A stretch of DNA of 64,000 bases from Granulicella sibirica (lineage in GTDB: Bacteria > Acidobacteriota > Terriglobia > Terriglobales > Acidobacteriaceae): the NCBI RefSeq assembly GCF_004115155.1, contig NZ_RDSM01000007.1, positions 62,001 through 126,000 on the forward strand. The letters run 5' to 3'. Below are positions 26,107 to 35,465 of this stretch, in pieces. A program made the translations under genes and the position numbers. The notes below the pieces were generated by a model, which was not told the origin of the DNA, did no database searches, and saw only the letters and a list, made by a program, of their open reading frames with translations. Position 1 is the first letter of the stretch. Every line of letters begins with the position of its first letter.

Positions 26107-26826
26107 ATGAGCAGCGAAGTCATAACGCAGCGAAGGTGGGCGCGTCTGGCCGGCTTTCTTTACCTCTTCACCTATGTCGTCCCCATCTCGGGCATGGCGA
26201 TCTGCGGGCGCTATATTGTCGCCGGCAGTTTTAGCGAGACAGCTCTGCGGGTAGCCTCTTCCGAGCTGGCTTATCGTCTGGGACTGAGCTGCCTGTTGCT
26301 CAATGCGGTCCTGTGCATCCTTCTCGCGATGAGTCTCTACGTCACTCTCAAGCCGATTGACAGTACTCTGGCGCTCTTTGGACTGCTTTTTCGGCTGGCC
26401 GAGAATGTGCTTGCAGCCACCTTCTCAGTCTTGAGTTTTGTCGCCGCGAAAGCCTACACAAGCGGCAGCATCAACACCGTCTTCACCTCAAAACAACTCT
26501 CGTCAGCCATGACGCTCCTCAATCAAGCGAATGGAATCGAGTTCAATGTTTCCATGATCTTTCTCGGCATCGGATCTGCATTCTTCTTCTACGTTTTCTC
26601 CAGGTCGACTTACATCCCAAAGCTACTCTCCCTGTTTAGCTTATGGGCTTGCCCAATCTTCGTTGCAGTCAGCTTTGCCTTCCTCTGCTGGCCAGGGCTC
26701 TCCAGCTATCTCCGGCTTGGATGGTTGCCCATGGCTCTGGCCGAGGTAGGTCTCGGCCTCTGGTTGCTGATCAAGGGGATCGATCTTTCTCAAGCAGGTT
26801 CCGGTGCACCTGCCCTGCGGCTATGA
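26107..26826 (+). CDS. DUF4386 membrane protein
   Basis: 239 residues with about six hydrophobic helices (e.g. 'LAGFLYLFTYVVPISGM', 'LSCLLLNAVLCILLAMSLYV', 'LFGLLFRLAENVLAATFSVL'). The opening 'RRWARLAGFLYL' and the 'FRLAEN' segment are typical of DUF4386, integral inner-membrane proteins of unknown function common in soil bacteria. AGGAGGCGAGG precedes the ATG. It stands alone, with a group II intron starting 70 bases downstream. Confidence 0.85.
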   Translation: MSSEVITQRRWARLAGFLYLFTYVVPISGMAICGRYIVAGSFSETALRVASSELAYRLGLSCLLLNAVLCILLAMSLYVTLKPIDSTLALFGLLFRLAENVLAATFSVLSFVAAKAYTSGSINTVFTSKQLSSAMTLLNQANGIEFNVSMIFLGIGSAFFFYVFSRSTYIPKLLSLFSLWACPIFVAVSFAFLCWPGLSSYLRLGWLPMALAEVGLGLWLLIKGIDLSQAGSGAPALRL

Positions 26827-26895
26827 ATCTGGACAGCACATCGTTTCAGCCATCGGAAATCAAGTCCTGAGAAGTCGGCTAATGAGATGGTCCGC

Positions 26896-28840
26896 GTGCG
26901 CCGTGAAAGGCGTTTAGTCCACAGTGGGTGCAAGTCCCACCCGGGAGCTGTTCGTTCCGCCCGGTAGCAATCGGAGCAGCGGTGGAGGTAACGAAGCTGC
27001 TGAAGCCTCCGGTGGAAGAGGGTCGTAAAGGCGACTCTGCAAGCGTGCAGGCCGTAACGTGAGTGAACGCTGAGCAAGCCTCGAAATCCATGATGCAGGA
27101 GCCGACCCGCCGCGGACTTGGGGAAGGCCGATGAGGGGGAAGAGTATGAGCGAACAGCTTCCTTCAACCTGCCGGGGTAGTGGCGACGGCATGTAAGCAA
27201 AGGGGACTGAAGGCAACACGGGAAGCCCCAGCGGTGATTGTGGTTGGATCAACTGGCAGCTCGCGAGAGACAGGCCGGGCCGTTTGGGGTGGCGGAGAGG
27301 CTTGTAGTACCGATGAAGCCGGGTAATGCCGGTGGAGGGAAGAGGCCTCAGTTGAAGGCGAACGTAATAAGCGACGAGGGACAACGGGATTGGTGATGAA
27401 CCTAACAACCCTGACAAGCGTTCAGAAGTTGCAGATGGCGTTACACGCAAAAGCGAAGGAATCGCCCGACTTTCGTTTCCACGCGTTGTACGACAAGGTG
27501 TACCGCGCGGATGTTCTGGTGTATGCCTACAAACGCTGCAAAGCCAATGGTGGAGCAGCGGGAGCGGACAATCAGACATTCGAGGATATCGAGCAGTACG
27601 GTGTGGAGCGATGGTTAGACGAGCTGGCGCATGAACTGAAAAGTCGAACCTATCAACCGCAGCCTGTGCGGCGGGTATACCTACCCAAGCCGGATGGGAA
27701 GCAGAGGCCGTTAGGGATACCAACAGTCCGGGATCGGGTTGTGCAGACGGCGGCAATGTCGGTGCTCGATCCGATTTTCGAGGCCGACCTACAGCCTGAG
27801 CAGTATGCCTATCGGGCAGACCGCAGCGCGTTGGACGCAGTGCGTCATGTCCACAAGCTGATCAACACTGGCCATAGGAAGATTGTAGATGCGGATCTCA
27901 GCAGCTACTTCGACAGCATTCCACATGTCGATCTTATGAGGTCGGTAGCTCGAAGGGTCGTCGACGGAGCGATGTTGCATCTGATCAGGATGTGGCTGGA
28001 AGCTCCGGTTGAGGAAACCGATGAGCGTGGGAATAAACTTCGGAGCCTGCGCAATCGAGACGAAGGTCGGGGTACTCCGCAAGGAGCTCCGATCAGCCCG
28101 TTGCTCAGCAATCTGTATATGCGCCGGTTTGTGCTCGGGTGGAAGGAGCTCGGGTACGAGGCGCGTTGGGAAGCGTACATCGTGAACTACGCCGATGATC
28201 TTGTCATCTGCTGTCGGATGGGGGCGGAACAAGCTCTAGCCACAATGCGGAAGATGATGTCGAAGCTGAAGTTGACGGTGAACGACTCGAAGACGCGGGT
28301 CTGCTCTGTGCCGGAAGAGAAGTTTGATTTTCTTGGATACACGTTTGGTCAATGCTACAGCCCCAAAACTGGACGGGCCTATCTTGGCACCGTTCCAGCG
28401 CGAAAGCGGGTGCAACGCATCTGCGGGGGAGATACGCGAAATGACCGGACGGGGTACAACCTCGTTGGATCCAGCGACAATAGTGACGAAGCTCAATCGC
28501 ACAATGTGCGGATGGGCGAACTACTTTTGTCTTGGGCCGGTCAGTTCAGCCTATCGTGCTGTAGATGGTTACGCGACGATGAGGCTGCGTCTGTGGTTGC
28601 GAACGAAACATAAGCTCTCTGGACGTGCAAACGGGATGTTTCCGGATACACATCTTCATGGAGCCTTGGGTCTCGTTCGTCTGGACAAACGGACACGCAA
28701 CTTTCCGTGGGCGAAAGCGTGAGTCTTCTCCGAGAGCCGGATGCGGGAGATCCGCCTGTCCGGTTCGATGAGCGGGATGTGGAAACGGAGCAAGGTGAAC
28801 CTAGTGAGGCACCGGCAGACGAAAGAGCCGGAAACAGATA
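26896..28840 (+). mobile_element. Group II intron (bacterial, with reverse-transcriptase ORF)
   Basis: Begins GTGCGCC (the GUGYG 5' consensus) and has a ~490-base structured leader including CAGTGGGTGCAAGTCCCAC of domain I. An intron-encoded reverse transcriptase follows. After it, domain V is recognisable at 28734-28766 as a hairpin starting GAGCCGGATGCGGG and ending TCCGGTTC, with the catalytic AGC and GA bulge region. The 3' end is not certain: it lies between about 28795 and 28850, before the IS110-type element. The RNA parts look intact, so it may still splice, but its protein is frameshifted. Confidence 0.85.
27396..28722 (+). pseudogene. ltrA: Intron-encoded reverse transcriptase/maturase, frameshifted
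   Basis: RT motifs run in order: YLPKPDGKQRPLGIPTVRD, 'DADLSSYFDSIP', 'GTPQGAPISPLLSNLYM' and the catalytic VNYADDLVI (near residue 265). The frame then breaks at a run of five G's near 28425. Removing one G restores 'REMTGRGTTSLDPATI' and 'LNRTMCGWANYF', i.e. domain X and the C-terminus to 28722. No H-N-H endonuclease is seen, as in endonuclease-minus lineages. The RT core could still be made, but splicing activity needs domain X, so it is probably inactive unless the extra G is an error. Confidence 0.88.
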
Positions 28841-28939
28841 GGGATCACCTAAACCACCGCGCCACATCTCGACTCTACCGCTGTAAACCTCCGCTAAGGT
28901 GGAGGATGGTAGCAGCGGTTTCAGAGGAGGATCATCGAC

Positions 28940-29971
28940 ATGCAGATACATTCGGTAGGCATCGACCTGGGCAAGACGACGTTTCACCTTGTGGCGCTGG
29001 GAGCGGCTAGCAAGGTTCTGATGAAGAAGAAGTTCTCACAGAAGCAGCTTCTGGCGTTCACGGCGAACATGCAGACTTCGTTGATCGGTTTGGAAGCTTG
29101 CTCAGGAGCGCATTTCCTCGGACGAGCTTTGAGGCAACAAGGCCACGACGTGCGATTGATTCCAGCGCAGTTCGTGAAGCCGTTTGTGAAGTCCAACAAG
29201 AACGACTTAGTTGACGCCGAAGCCATAGCTGAAGCCGTCGAGCGCAAGAACATGCGCTTCGTGCCGATCAAGACGGACGACCAGCTCGATCTGCAGGCGA
29301 TGCACCGGATTCGTGATCGGCTGGTGTCGCGACGCACAGCCGTCATTAACCAGATCCGAGCTTTCCTGCTGGAACGTGGCATGGTGTTTGCGCAGAAGCC
29401 TGCGAAGCTGAAGGCCGGGATGGCTGACGTTCTCGAGAACGCGGAAAACGCGCTGACGCCGATGATGCGCAACCTGATCGGTCGCCTGTATGAGGAGTGG
29501 AAGGCCGTTGAAGAGCAGATTGATGAGCTCACCGACAGCCTCGAACAGATCGCTGCCAACGATGCGGGGTGCTGCCGCATACGGAAGATCCCAGGCATCG
29601 GCCCCGTTGTTGCTACGGCCATAGTTGCCGCGATAGGCAACGGCGCTGCGTTTCGCAAGGGCCGAGACTTCGCAGCATGGCTCGGCCTGGTGCCGCGGCA
29701 ATACTCGACTGGCCGCAAGGCGAGGTTGTTGGGCATCAGCAAGCGGGGCAACACCTACCTTCGCAAGATTCTGATTCACGGAGCACGCGCTGCCGCGATG
29801 CGACTAAAGCGAGATCGCTACTCGATCGGGGCATGGATGAACGCACTCGAAGCCAGAGCCCCACGCAACGTACTGGTGGTCGCCATGGCGAACAAGCTTG
29901 CCCGCATCGCATGGGCCGTGCTCTCCAGCGGAGAAGACTACAGGCCTGTAGCGAGTCTCGCAGCGGCATGA
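28940..29971 (+). CDS. IS110-family (IS1111 subgroup) DEDD recombinase
   Basis: 343 residues, full length. The RuvC-like DEDD domain shows VGIDLGKTTFHLVAL, LIGLEACSG and KSNKNDLVDAEAIAEA. The C-terminal transposase domain shows 'IPGIGPVVATAIVAAIG', 'FAAWLGLVPRQYSTG' (catalytic Ser) and 'ISKRGNTYLRKILIHGARA'. The PAQFVKPFVKSNKND sequence is characteristic of the IS1111 subgroup. GAGGAGGATC precedes the ATG. Family members recombine DNA guided by a non-coding bridge RNA, which in this subgroup is expected on the 3' side. All catalytic residues are present, so the element is probably active. Confidence 0.92.
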   Translation: MQIHSVGIDLGKTTFHLVALGAASKVLMKKKFSQKQLLAFTANMQTSLIGLEACSGAHFLGRALRQQGHDVRLIPAQFVKPFVKSNKNDLVDAEAIAEAVERKNMRFVPIKTDDQLDLQAMHRIRDRLVSRRTAVINQIRAFLLERGMVFAQKPAKLKAGMADVLENAENALTPMMRNLIGRLYEEWKAVEEQIDELTDSLEQIAANDAGCCRIRKIPGIGPVVATAIVAAIGNGAAFRKGRDFAAWLGLVPRQYSTGRKARLLGISKRGNTYLRKILIHGARAAAMRLKRDRYSIGAWMNALEARAPRNVLVVAMANKLARIAWAVLSSGEDYRPVASLAAA

Positions 29972-29973
29972 AA

Positions 29974-30100
29974 TAGAGCGGAAAAGACGCCTGCGGCTTG
30001 GAAGCGCTGAGCGCTCCCACTTTCCCGCTCTACGACGACGGCTTTCCCACCAAGGTCTGCATAGGAACAGCAAGGACGAAAGAACAGTCACAACGGCGTA
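29974..30100 (+). ncRNA. Candidate structured RNA beside the IS110 transposase
   Basis: Directly after the stop codon lies a 13-bp stem with one mismatch: TAGAGCGGAAAAG (29974-29986) with CTTTCCCGCTCTA (30020-30032), enclosing a nested AGCGC/GCGCT hairpin at 30003-30015. The remaining ~70 bases to the right inverted repeat are non-coding. IS1111-group elements are reported to encode their bridge RNA downstream of the recombinase, so this is the place to look. Alternatively the stem is just a terminator. Confidence 0.35.
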
Positions 30101-30298
30101 TCTGAAACCTGTTGACGATAAGGGCCTCAACGACCGATCGGCTTGTTAGGACAGATGCGCAGCGGAACTCATCCTGGCCAGGAGCACGCGGCTCCACCAA
30201 AGGCCGAATACATTGCCGCAGACTTGTCTCTCGACCAAACTAATCCTTGCAGTCACGCCGCGGACCATACATAATCGCCACGTAAGGCCGCAAATGTT

Positions 30299-30450
30299 TT
30301 GTACGGCATGATCGGCTTTGATGGTGCTGAGCCGTTACTCGCTAAACTCGGCAGACACACTACCGGCAAGGGATGCCTTTACATCAAGAAGCTCGCGGAT
30401 GTAGACATTAGGGTGCTTGAGACACTCGCCGAAAAGGCCGATGAACCACT
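30299..30450 (+). pseudogene. DUF1801 (YdhG-like) fragment
   Basis: The frame reads GFDGAEPLLAKLGRHTTGKG and 'CLYIKKLADVDIRVLETLAEKA', the C-terminal half of DUF1801 proteins, a family with the SufE/iron-binding YdhG fold. The N-terminal half is missing, and the tail after EKA is scrambled, so this is a truncated relic beside the IS110 element. Confidence 0.7.
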
Positions 30451-30624
30451 AGGACGCAATACCCAAAACGAGCATAGCCCTTCTTGTGCTTGCGCTGGGA
30501 TTGGCAACGACCGGACCTGACATTCCTAACGAAGGGACTGATATCGATAGGCGGATTGGCCTTTGCCGAAGCGAAGAGGCGTCTATTGGCTCATTCTGAA
30601 ACGATGAACCAGATTAGAGGGTTT

Positions 30625-31107
30625 ATGGGCACCCGCATCCTAATAGCCGCTGTGCTCTGCCTCATGCCGGCGTACGCCGCCGCCCAGACCGGCCCCGGCC
30701 CCCGGGGTGACGTTCTGGCAATCCACCACCTCATCGAGCAGTACACTAAGGCCGTGGACACCGTTGATCTGAACTTGCTCTCGGAAATCTGGTCTCACTC
30801 GCCCGAGGTCTCGTTCATCTATCCACTGGGCGAAGAACACGGCTTCGATGCAATCGAGCAGCATGTTTTTCAGAACGTAATGGGTGGCATGTTTTCGAAA
30901 CGCGATCTTCAGACGCGTGGCATGACGATCTATGTGAACGGTGATACTGGTTGGTCTGAATTCCACTGGACTTTTTACGCGACAATGCGGAAAGACGGAT
31001 CGGCTGTGACCGCACATGGCGTCGAAACGCAGGCCTACCGCAGAGAATCTGGGACGTGGCGACTGGTCCACGTCCGCCACTCCGAAGACCGTCAGCCAAC
31101 CCCCTGA
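30625..31107 (+). CDS. Secreted SnoaL/NTF2-like protein
   Basis: 160 residues with an N-terminal signal peptide (ILIAAVLCLMPAYAAAQ). The mature part starts with a helix IHHLIEQYTKAVDTVDLNLL and continues with strands 'SFIYPLGEEHGFDAIEQ' and 'GWSEFHWTFYATM', as in the cone-shaped NTF2/SnoaL-like fold. The start at 30625 has AGAGGG just upstream; the ATG at 30604 is also in frame. Substrate unknown. It stands alone between the DUF1801 relic and a convergent racemase-like gene. Confidence 0.78.
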   Translation: MGTRILIAAVLCLMPAYAAAQTGPGPRGDVLAIHHLIEQYTKAVDTVDLNLLSEIWSHSPEVSFIYPLGEEHGFDAIEQHVFQNVMGGMFSKRDLQTRGMTIYVNGDTGWSEFHWTFYATMRKDGSAVTAHGVETQAYRRESGTWRLVHVRHSEDRQPTP

Positions 31108-31413
31108 GCACTTGCCCACAATGCAAGGGCCCCTTGGACAAAGGGGGAACGATCTGTTGGTTTCCTATCAGAAGTGTCAGGGCTCCAGCTATGTCGCCGA
31201 GGCTGCAGAAACTAGCAGGCGGACGAGGATCCGTGCGAGACCCCTAGAGGAGTCTCATCTCCGGCTGTGACACTCGGGCACAGTTGCTAGAAACACGAAA
31301 AGTGCGATGCCGTCAGTTTCCCATAACCCATAAGAATCACTTAGATCGACTGTTTCCACGACGGGGCGAGGCGTGGCGCGCCGTTGCGGGTGTACTGGCG
31401 TTCATGGCTCTTG

Positions 31414-32094
31414 CTATATCGTGCCCATCGCGACCCGCGCAATCGCTTCAGCGTGAATCAGAGCGCTGTCGACAATAGGATAACCATAGTCACCCTCCCT
31501 TCCTTTGAACGCAAGGAACAGATCAGTCCCGCCAAGAACTATGACCTCCGCACCGCGATCGCGGTAGAGATTCAACCCTGCAGAGGCAAAGAATCTGCGC
31601 TGATCGTCAGTCGCTGCACCGGACAACGCCATGGCAATGTAGTTAGAGTGGACTTTCCCGAGTTCTTCAGCTGGGGGCACGATGACCTCGACAGAGCCTA
31701 TCCCGTAAAGCTTGGACTGCATTACGGATGTTGTCCCAAGCACGCCGACACGGGTTACGCCCATGGTAAGAAAGTGCGATTCTAGCGAAGGGATTGCGCT
31801 GATGACCGGGAGCGAAGAAACGGCTTCTAATTCCTTGATGCAGAAATGAGCCCCCATAGAACTCAATGCAACGGCTTCACAGCCGCCCGCTCGCAACTGA
31901 TTGACATAGCCGGCGAAGCATTCAGCTTGGCCGCTCGCATTCGCCGCCTCCATATTGGCCACCAGTTCTGGCGCATGCGCGTTCGCAATAGTCAGCGATA
32001 GCCTCTGGCCTGCAGCGGCGTGCCGCTTGGTCAGTGCCCGGTAATAATATTCGGTCGACGCAGGGCCGATGCCGCCGATAAGTCCAATGTGCAC
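31414..32094 (-). CDS. Aspartate/glutamate racemase-fold protein lacking both catalytic cysteines
   Basis: 226 residues. MHIGLIGGIGPASTEYYYRA and 'GVLGTTSVMQSKLY' are standard for the Asp/Glu racemase family. However, where active racemases carry the first catalytic Cys (C-N-T-x-H) this protein reads ALSSMGAHF, and where the second occurs (LGCTE) it reads VLGGTDLFLAF. It therefore cannot use the two-cysteine mechanism. It could be a non-racemase member of the superfamily that uses other residues, or a binding protein. Cytoplasmic. The nearest gene on its 3' side converges on it. Confidence 0.8.
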   Translation of the reverse strand: MHIGLIGGIGPASTEYYYRALTKRHAAAGQRLSLTIANAHAPELVANMEAANASGQAECFAGYVNQLRAGGCEAVALSSMGAHFCIKELEAVSSLPVISAIPSLESHFLTMGVTRVGVLGTTSVMQSKLYGIGSVEVIVPPAEELGKVHSNYIAMALSGAATDDQRRFFASAGLNLYRDRGAEVIVLGGTDLFLAFKGREGDYGYPIVDSALIHAEAIARVAMGTI

Positions 32095-32337
32095 TGTGAC
32101 ACCTCGAGAAAAACTACGTTGAATACAGTCCCGGCGGTCTCCGACACTGCCCGCCAGTGCCAGGATTACGGGTACTGCCTACATAAGAGCATTAGCCGAT
32201 CACAACGGGCGAAGCTGGTCTTCTATCGCCCGAATGTGAGGGGTTTCCGTATCTCCCGTATGCTTTGTGGTCACGGTTTCGATCAAAACCATCCATCGAC
32301 CCTGCCGACCCCCCGTCAAGGACGAGTTGATTTCAAG

Positions 32338-33801
32338 TTACTTCGGCATAGTGGAAGCTGGTGTCGGGTCTCCTTCGCCGGTGTCCGGGTTGACGGCGAC
32401 GTGTCCTCGAGCCATCACAAAATGCAGCTTGTGGCAGTCCTCGATATTGGTGAGCGGATTGCCGTCAAAGGCGATAACGTCCGCCGACTTGCCGGGAGCA
32501 AGCGTTCCTATCTGATCAGACAAATGAACCGCCTCGGCTCCGTTGACCGTAGACGCGACGAGTGCTTCCCGTGGAGACAAGTGGCCCTGCTCCACTAGCG
32601 CGACCACCTCGTCCGTGACCGTGCCCCCGTCGTCCGATCCGGCGAGAATAGTGAGCCCGAAGCGCTTCGCCAGAGCCATTCTTTCAGCGATCGGTGGAGC
32701 AGTCTTCATCAGCTCGTGGAATTTGCGAATGTTCTTCTCCGTCATCGGGATCGAAGGGGTCGGATGATCGATTACGTTCTGGATCGCCACAAGAACGTAC
32801 AGCGTCGGATCGAAGAAAACATGGTGTTGCGCCATTGATTTTGCGACCTCTTCATTCAGGAAGTCGCCGTGCTCGATGGAGTCGACTCCCGCGTCAACGG
32901 CGGCTTTGATCGACTCCGCGGAGAGCGCGTGCGCCATCACGGTCCTGTGCAGGCGGTGCGCCGAATCGACGATCGCCCTCAGCTCCGCATCCGAAAACGC
33001 CGGGCCTAATCCAGTATCGGAATCGTCGGAGACTCCGCCGCTCGCCATCACTTTGATCTGGTCGGCGCCGAACTGCACCTGCTTACGCGTCGCCTTCTCG
33101 CACTCATCTACGCCGTCGCATACCGCGCGGGAGTAGAGAGGTGGCGATAATTCCGCTTGGAGCTTGCCATTGCGGAAATCCGCGTGACCTCCCGTAATGG
33201 TGAGCGGCGATCCAGACGCCAGAATGCGTGGCCCAAGGATCGACCCCTCCGCGATGGCTTGGCGTAGCGGAAAGATCCCCTCCGGCACACTCCCGGCGTC
33301 ACGCACCGTGGTGGCGCCGCCCCGCACCATGAAGCCGACGTTATACAGGCCCATTCCGAAATCGAGGTTGGGATCGACGATATGCGTGTGAGCATCGACC
33401 ATGCCGGCCATGACAAACTGATTCTGCAGTTCCACCATCTTCACGTACTCGGGCTTCGGGGCGGGGATCGCTTCCGCGCCGACATAGCCGTCGCGAATCG
33501 CCGTAATCGTGTCGTCCTTCACCAGGATTGACATCTTTGGCTGAGGATCGGTCCGGGCGTCCGACAGCAACATCCCCGCATGAATGATCGTCCAGTGCGA
33601 CGGCGCTGGCGGCTCTGCGCCGCGAGCAGGGCACGAAACGGAGAGTCCGAGTGCGGCAGCCAGGAACGCTTTCAATCCAAGGGAACAAAGGGCTCGGCGG
33701 GTGCACTCTATGAACCAAGCTCGTCGGCCTAGACGAACTCGATCATCCTCATCAACAGAGCGAGTTTGAAGGATATTTGTGTTGTCAAGTAATTCGTTCA
33801 T
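32338..33801 (-). CDS. Secreted metal-dependent amidohydrolase (copy A)
   Basis: 487 residues of the imidazolonepropionase/prolidase-like amidohydrolase family. MVDAHTHI supplies the first two metal histidines; further motifs are QIKVMASGGVSDDSD (metal-bridging Lys), VMAHALS, SIEHGDFL and LAGSDDGG (catalytic Asp). An N-terminal region with TRRALCSLGLKAFLAAALGL looks like a Tat-type or unusually long signal sequence. Some family members hydrolyse dipeptides, others amide or lactone bonds; no substrate can be named. Its neighbour at 33915 is a recent tandem copy. Confidence 0.88.
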   Translation of the reverse strand: MNELLDNTNILQTRSVDEDDRVRLGRRAWFIECTRRALCSLGLKAFLAAALGLSVSCPARGAEPPAPSHWTIIHAGMLLSDARTDPQPKMSILVKDDTITAIRDGYVGAEAIPAPKPEYVKMVELQNQFVMAGMVDAHTHIVDPNLDFGMGLYNVGFMVRGGATTVRDAGSVPEGIFPLRQAIAEGSILGPRILASGSPLTITGGHADFRNGKLQAELSPPLYSRAVCDGVDECEKATRKQVQFGADQIKVMASGGVSDDSDTGLGPAFSDAELRAIVDSAHRLHRTVMAHALSAESIKAAVDAGVDSIEHGDFLNEEVAKSMAQHHVFFDPTLYVLVAIQNVIDHPTPSIPMTEKNIRKFHELMKTAPPIAERMALAKRFGLTILAGSDDGGTVTDEVVALVEQGHLSPREALVASTVNGAEAVHLSDQIGTLAPGKSADVIAFDGNPLTNIEDCHKLHFVMARGHVAVNPDTGEGDPTPASTMPK

Positions 33802-33914
33802 TCGGAGAAGCTAACACTTCGCGCCAGCTTGCAAGGCCCCCTGCTCTTGCCTTGGCAGGACGGGTCGCAAAATAGTCTGCAACGGACTCTTAACTACAGG
33901 TTTGGGATTTCAAG

Positions 33915-35378
33915 TTACTTCGGCAGAGTGGACGCTGGTGTCGGATCTCCTTCGCCGGTGTCCGGGCTGACCGCGACGTGTCCACGGGCCATCACAAAAT
34001 GCAGCTTGTGGCAGTCTTCAATGTTGGTGAGCGGATTGCCGTCGAAGGCGATAACGTCCGCCGACTTGCCGGGAGCAAGCGTTCCGATCTGACCGGACAG
34101 ATGAAGCGCATCGGCTCCGTTGACCGTAGACGCGACTAACGCTTCCCGTGGCGACAAGTGGCCCTGCTCGACCAGCGCGACGACTTCGTCCGTGATGATA
34201 CCGCCGTTGTCCGATCCGGCGAGGATAGTGAGCCCGAAGCGTTTCGCCAGAGCCATTCTTTCAGCGATCCGTGGAGCGGTAGCCATCATCGTCCGGAACT
34301 TGCGAATGTTCTTCTCCGTCATCGGGATCGAAGGCGTCGGATGATCGATCGCGTTCTGGAGCGCCACCAGAGAGTACAGCGTCGGATCGAAGAAAACATG
34401 GTGCTGCGCCATTAATCTTGCGACCTCTTCATTCAGGAAGTCACCGTGCTCGACGGAGTCGACCCCCGCGTCGACGGCGGCTTCGATCGACTCTGCGGAG
34501 AGCGCATGCGCCATGACGGTCCTGTGCATGCGGTGTGCCGTAACGACAATTGCCTTCAGCTCCGCCTCAGAGAATGCTGGGCCCAGACCAGTATCGGAAT
34601 CGTCGGAGACTCCGCCGCTCGCCATCACCTTGATCTGATCGGCGCCGAACTGGATCTGCTTGCGGGTCGCCTTCTCGCACTCGTTCACTCCGTCGCACAC
34701 CGCGCTCGAGTAGGCAGGTGGTGAGAGTTCGTCTTGCAGCTTGCCATTGCGGAAATCCGCGTGCCCCCCCGTGATCGAGAGCGGTGATCCCGACGCCATA
34801 ATACGCGGTCCGAGGATTGACCCCTCCACGATAGCATCGCGCAACGGAAAGATCGCCTCCGGTGAGCTTCCGGCATCGCGCACCGTGGTGGCTCCGCCCC
34901 GAAGCATGAGGCCGACGTTAAACAAGCCTATGGCAACGTCCAAGTTGGGGAAAACGATATGCGTATGCGCATCGACCATGCCGGCCATGACAAACTGATT
35001 CTGCAGCTCCACCATCTTCACGTGCTCAGGCTTAGGAGCGGGGATCGCTTCCGCGCCGACATAGCCGTCGCGAATCGCCGTAATCGTGTCGTCCTTCACC
35101 AGGATTGACATCTTTGGCTGAGGATCAGTCCGGGCGTCCGACAGCAACATCCCCGCATGGATGATCGTCCAGTGCGACGGCGCTGGCGGCTCTGCGCCGC
35201 GAGCAGGGCACGAAACGGCGAGTCCGAGTGCGGCAGCCAGGAACGCTTTCAATCCAGGGGAACAAAGGGCTCGGCGGGCGCACTCTATAAACCCAGCTCG
35301 TCGGCCTAGACGAACTCGATCATCCTCATCAACAGAGCAAGTGTGAAGGCTATTTGTGTTGTCAATTAATTCATTCAT
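33915..35378 (-). CDS. Secreted metal-dependent amidohydrolase (copy B)
   Basis: 487 residues, exactly the length of copy A and near-identical in most stretches, with all metal and catalytic motifs kept (DAHTHI, QIKVMASGG, VMAHALS, VEHGDFL, LAGSDNGG). I place the start at 35378 to match copy A, rather than at the far-upstream 35645 frame. Differences are scattered (e.g. PNLDVAIGLFNVGLMLRGG versus PNLDFGMGLYNVGFMVRGG), and many lie near the substrate-side loops, which suggests diversification after duplication. Confidence 0.88.
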   Translation of the reverse strand: MNELIDNTNSLHTCSVDEDDRVRLGRRAGFIECARRALCSPGLKAFLAAALGLAVSCPARGAEPPAPSHWTIIHAGMLLSDARTDPQPKMSILVKDDTITAIRDGYVGAEAIPAPKPEHVKMVELQNQFVMAGMVDAHTHIVFPNLDVAIGLFNVGLMLRGGATTVRDAGSSPEAIFPLRDAIVEGSILGPRIMASGSPLSITGGHADFRNGKLQDELSPPAYSSAVCDGVNECEKATRKQIQFGADQIKVMASGGVSDDSDTGLGPAFSEAELKAIVVTAHRMHRTVMAHALSAESIEAAVDAGVDSVEHGDFLNEEVARLMAQHHVFFDPTLYSLVALQNAIDHPTPSIPMTEKNIRKFRTMMATAPRIAERMALAKRFGLTILAGSDNGGIITDEVVALVEQGHLSPREALVASTVNGADALHLSGQIGTLAPGKSADVIAFDGNPLTNIEDCHKLHFVMARGHVAVSPDTGEGDPTPASTLPK

Positions 35379-35465
35379 TACGGAGAAGCTAACACCTCGG
35401 GCCAGCTTGCAAGGCCCCCTGGTCTTGCCTTGGCAGGACAAGTCACAAGATAGTCTCCAACCAAT

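Larger units (their letters stand above)
28900..30115 (+). mobile_element. Intact IS110-family element, IS1111-like
   Basis: Contains one complete transposase gene and candidate subterminal inverted repeats: GGTTTCAGA (28917-28925), 14 bases before the gene, and TCTGAAACC (30101-30109), 130 bases after it. Subterminal repeats of this sort mark the IS1111 subgroup. The outer ends are not determined; the 5' side abuts the group II intron. The 3' flank is strongly structured. Confidence 0.7.
32331..35465. repeat. Tandem duplication, ~1577-bp unit
   Basis: Two head-to-tail copies: each unit starts with GATTTCAAGTTACTTCGGCA (32330 and 33906) and carries the amidohydrolase gene plus ~80 bases beyond its start containing AGCTTGCAAGGCCCCCTG (33829 and 35407 areas). 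The spacing between equivalent start codons is 1577 bases. No transposase is associated, so replication or unequal recombination is the likely origin. Confidence 0.85.
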
